64,000 nt of DNA, from the NCBI RefSeq assembly GCF_963855985.1, contig NC_087093.1, positions 937,501 to 1,001,500 on the forward strand, in the 5' to 3' direction. The translations under genes and the position numbers were made by a program. Positions 61,645 to 64,000 of the stretch are shown one piece after another. Below the pieces are notes generated by a model. That model was not told where the DNA came from, made no database searches, and was given only the letters and a program-made list of their open reading frames with translations. Origin of the DNA: Ostrinia nubilalis (Eukaryota > Arthropoda > Insecta > Lepidoptera > Crambidae). How positions within the stretch are numbered: the stretch's first letter is position 1; each line of letters opens with the position of its first letter.

Positions 61645-61887
61645 TATAGTCAGATGTGGTTGCAGATTCAAATCCTGAGGGGGATTTTTAGTGCAACAAA
61701 CACAATCTTTTGTACCAGGAGCTTTAATTTGTTTTGTTTTTGATATTATTTAAAAAAAAAAACAATTTTATCGTAGCTATGTTACATGACACACACACAA
61801 ATATTTCGTTCAGCTTTTCTTTCCAATTTGTTTCGTGAATTAGTATGTGAATTTTACTATTCAATTGATAACTTATAATCAAAATTG

Positions 61888-61996
61888 AAAGGCAGGCGCT
61901 GGATGCAGGCCGCTACCAACCGTGCGATGTGGAAGTCATTGGGGGAGGCCTATGTTCAGCAGTGGACGTCCTATGGCTGAAATGATGATGATGAAT
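61888..61996 (+). mobile_element. RTE-type LINE 3' end with (GATGAT)n tail
   Basis: 'ggcaggcgctggatgcaggc' to 'gctgaaatgatgatgatg'; well preserved ORF2 end. Confidence 0.8.
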
Positions 61997-63700
61997 CCAA
62001 ATTGAACTGAACTAGATAACTTGTCAGACAGACGATGAATACGTCAAATCTGCGTCTGAAAGCCTGTGATTCTAATCTAATATGTATTCTGAATAGTGCC
62101 AATAGGACACGTAATAGCCACGCTTCCTACCGTCGCGTCAGGTTACCTCATCGCAAAGCTGACGAAGACGGGAAACCGCACAAATGCAAAGTCAAAACTA
62201 ATTAGGTACGGACTAGGAATATTGAAAAAGCTTATTACTCTCTATCGTAGTTTCCGTATTCATACCAGCTCTAATTCTGTGCGAGAGGATCGATAGACCC
62301 AAAAATACAGACAACGTCGTAGATTGGCTATGGGACAGCGGCAAAAAATAACTCAAATAAAAGAAACTCCGATATAAGGGTTAACTTAAATACATAATCA
62401 GAGCTACCTGTTCATTCTGCCCTTTGATGAAATAGCTCTTTCAGTTTTTGGCCCGGGTTTTGCCTGAAGAAGGAAGAAGTTTTCCAAGAGCTTACAATAA
62501 GGAGCTTTGAATAATATTATCATTATGCTATAGCACGAAATTTTACGGAATTCTTCCATCTATTCGGCTATTATAATCCTCATTTCAAGGGTCATCAACA
62601 CAACGAGTCCGTCGGCAATTTTAATGATGCCGGTATTTTCTCTCTTCCATTTATCATTAATTAGATTAGAAACAAACATTCATTATGCAAAAAAAAAACG
62701 TAGACCATTTTGCGAACCATTACATCCACGAATGATAATTTGAATTGATTGAAACCCAGTCTTTGAAAACAAATAATGTATATTCAAAACAATTATTTAA
62801 AAATAACGGCTAATACTAGCGCTGATCTTCGACCTCACTAAACCAACTTAATTAGCGTTCTAAATCATCAGATTAGACACCTGACAGCCGTGTCTGTCTT
62901 TATCTTTGACCCCGACTCTTTACTTTTATGATTCTCAAACTGTTTTATTACCCTACAACTTTATTAGTCGTAGACCCCTTGACAAGTTTGAGCTTAATTT
63001 TACTTAGGTACCTACTCGTCGTCTAGCGGCTAGACTCTAGCAGATTTCTATGACTCTAGCCATTAAAAGATGATGTTCAAAATAAGTAATAAAGATAAAT
63101 GTTGAAATTTACTCACGGACCCCTGATCCTAGGAAGTCAGATTGGGAACCGTTGCTTTATGAAGTAATGAAGCTAGCTTTTGCTTGCGGTCCCGCAAGCG
63201 TAATTTCTTCTAGATTAAAAAGTAATGACTACCGCCGATCTCTTACAGGGTAATTTTATTTTGGCTAACCACCTGTTTACTTTGGATCCTGAAGAATGAT
63301 TCCGCTGTTCCGATAAAACCTCCCTTGGCCGACCACCGTCAAACATAAGTCAAGTTTTCAACGTAATAATTGGCGATAGGAATTGCCATAGAAGTGTTAA
63401 TGTCAGATTATGCCCATACATTTTTATTGTTACAACAAGGTTAACAACATAGTTAAATATGTTTCACACACGCACACTTCTATAGTGCGACAATCTCCAT
63501 CTTTTGTTATGGGAACAAGTACGAGACGCGTCTCAAGATGCGCTACGTCATTGCCCTTTCGGCGCGGACCTTGACATTACCCGGTAAGGCACCTGGCACT
63601 GCGCACTTGAAACGTGAAACGTCCCGCCACAATGACATAGTTCAGGAATCCAAGATCCAAGCTTCTAGGCGAAGTGCCTTATGTGTAAAACGTAGGCTAT
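61997..63700. other. Intronic/intergenic sequence, nothing recognised
   Basis: No exon encoding the missing N-terminal transferase blocks (for example the DSHCE region) was found on the minus strand here. Confidence 0.4.
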
Positions 63701-63714
63701 GTGTTAGTCCATGC

Positions 63715-63810
63715 CAAAATTAAAATCGCGCCAGCCGTTTAGAAGTGAAGAAGTAACAAACATACACATTACACACTCACAAACTTTAGCCTTTATAATA
63801 TTAGTGTGAT
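63715..63810 (-). mobile_element. Helitron-like copy, decayed end
   Basis: 'aagaagtaacaaacatacac' and 'cctttataatattagtgtga' are the reversed 5' part of the HeLEP1-type repeat. Confidence 0.5.
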
Positions 63811-64000
63811 GTGAAATATCTATGTATTCTACGTCTTTTTACGTTATTACTATGTTACGCCTAACGATCACGAATTTATTATAATTAATCTGTCAAAAAA
63901 CTTATCTTAAAAGCTCTCTTCAAAATCTGAATATTTAGTGACGTTTACCATTAGGCCTGTAAAAGCTAGCTCCTAAGATTCTACTCGCGGGAACCTCTCA

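Overview
This is eukaryotic, intron-rich, AT-rich DNA, almost certainly from a moth or butterfly (Lepidoptera). The evidence is the repeat content: Helitron-like copies that begin near ATTATAAATGCGAAAGT and end in CTAGT, many 3' ends of one RTE-type LINE (the 'gtccactgctgaacataggcct' type), tRNA-derived SINEs, frequent TAGGTACCTA words and numerous palindromic MITEs. There is no bacterial gene organisation.

Two host genes are supported. (1) A plus-strand ABC transporter half-molecule of subfamily G (ABCG1/ABCG4-like) occupies 27864-44897 in nine exons that join in frame to about 594 codons and include the stop; the N-terminal exon(s) were not found. (2) A minus-strand polypeptide N-acetylgalactosaminyltransferase closest to GALNT2/Pgant2 occupies 49235-52286: the last five canonical exons (end of the catalytic domain plus ricin-B lectin domain) and one extra, duplicated exon. 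Its N-terminal exons are not visible and probably lie beyond 64000. The two genes converge; the 45.9-49.2 kb stretch between them is nearly free of repeats and is probably the 3' UTR of the transferase gene.

The rest is layered mobile DNA. 1-11 kb: intergenic sequence with a 1.1 kb piggyBac-like element (6363-7453), Helitron and RTE fragments and a small tandem segmental duplication. 11094-17338: a 6.2 kb LTR retrotransposon with two textually identical 612 bp LTRs, no recognisable gag-pol, a 69 bp minisatellite and a nested TIR element. 18582-18854: a hAT MITE with 8 bp target duplication. 18960-24362: a 5'-truncated non-LTR retrotransposon (FP-type ORF1, EN-RT ORF2) split by a 1.4 kb fold-back element. 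25760-27800: TIR elements, one still holding a SAP-domain exon. The ABCG introns hold a 3.1 kb TIR element, a 548 bp hAT element, SINEs, RTE tails and a pair of equal 940 bp inverted repeats that bracket exons 3-7. 52.3-64 kb: probable 5' intron of the transferase gene with MITEs, a hAT element, SINE and RTE fragments and a perfect 76 bp palindrome.

The most interesting observations are: the duplicated transferase exon, which differs from its partner at nine sites, all synonymous; the coding-poor LTR element with a frame-preserving minisatellite; the inverted-repeat pair around a frame-neutral block of ABCG exons; and the piggyBac-like element with repeated GC-palindromes.
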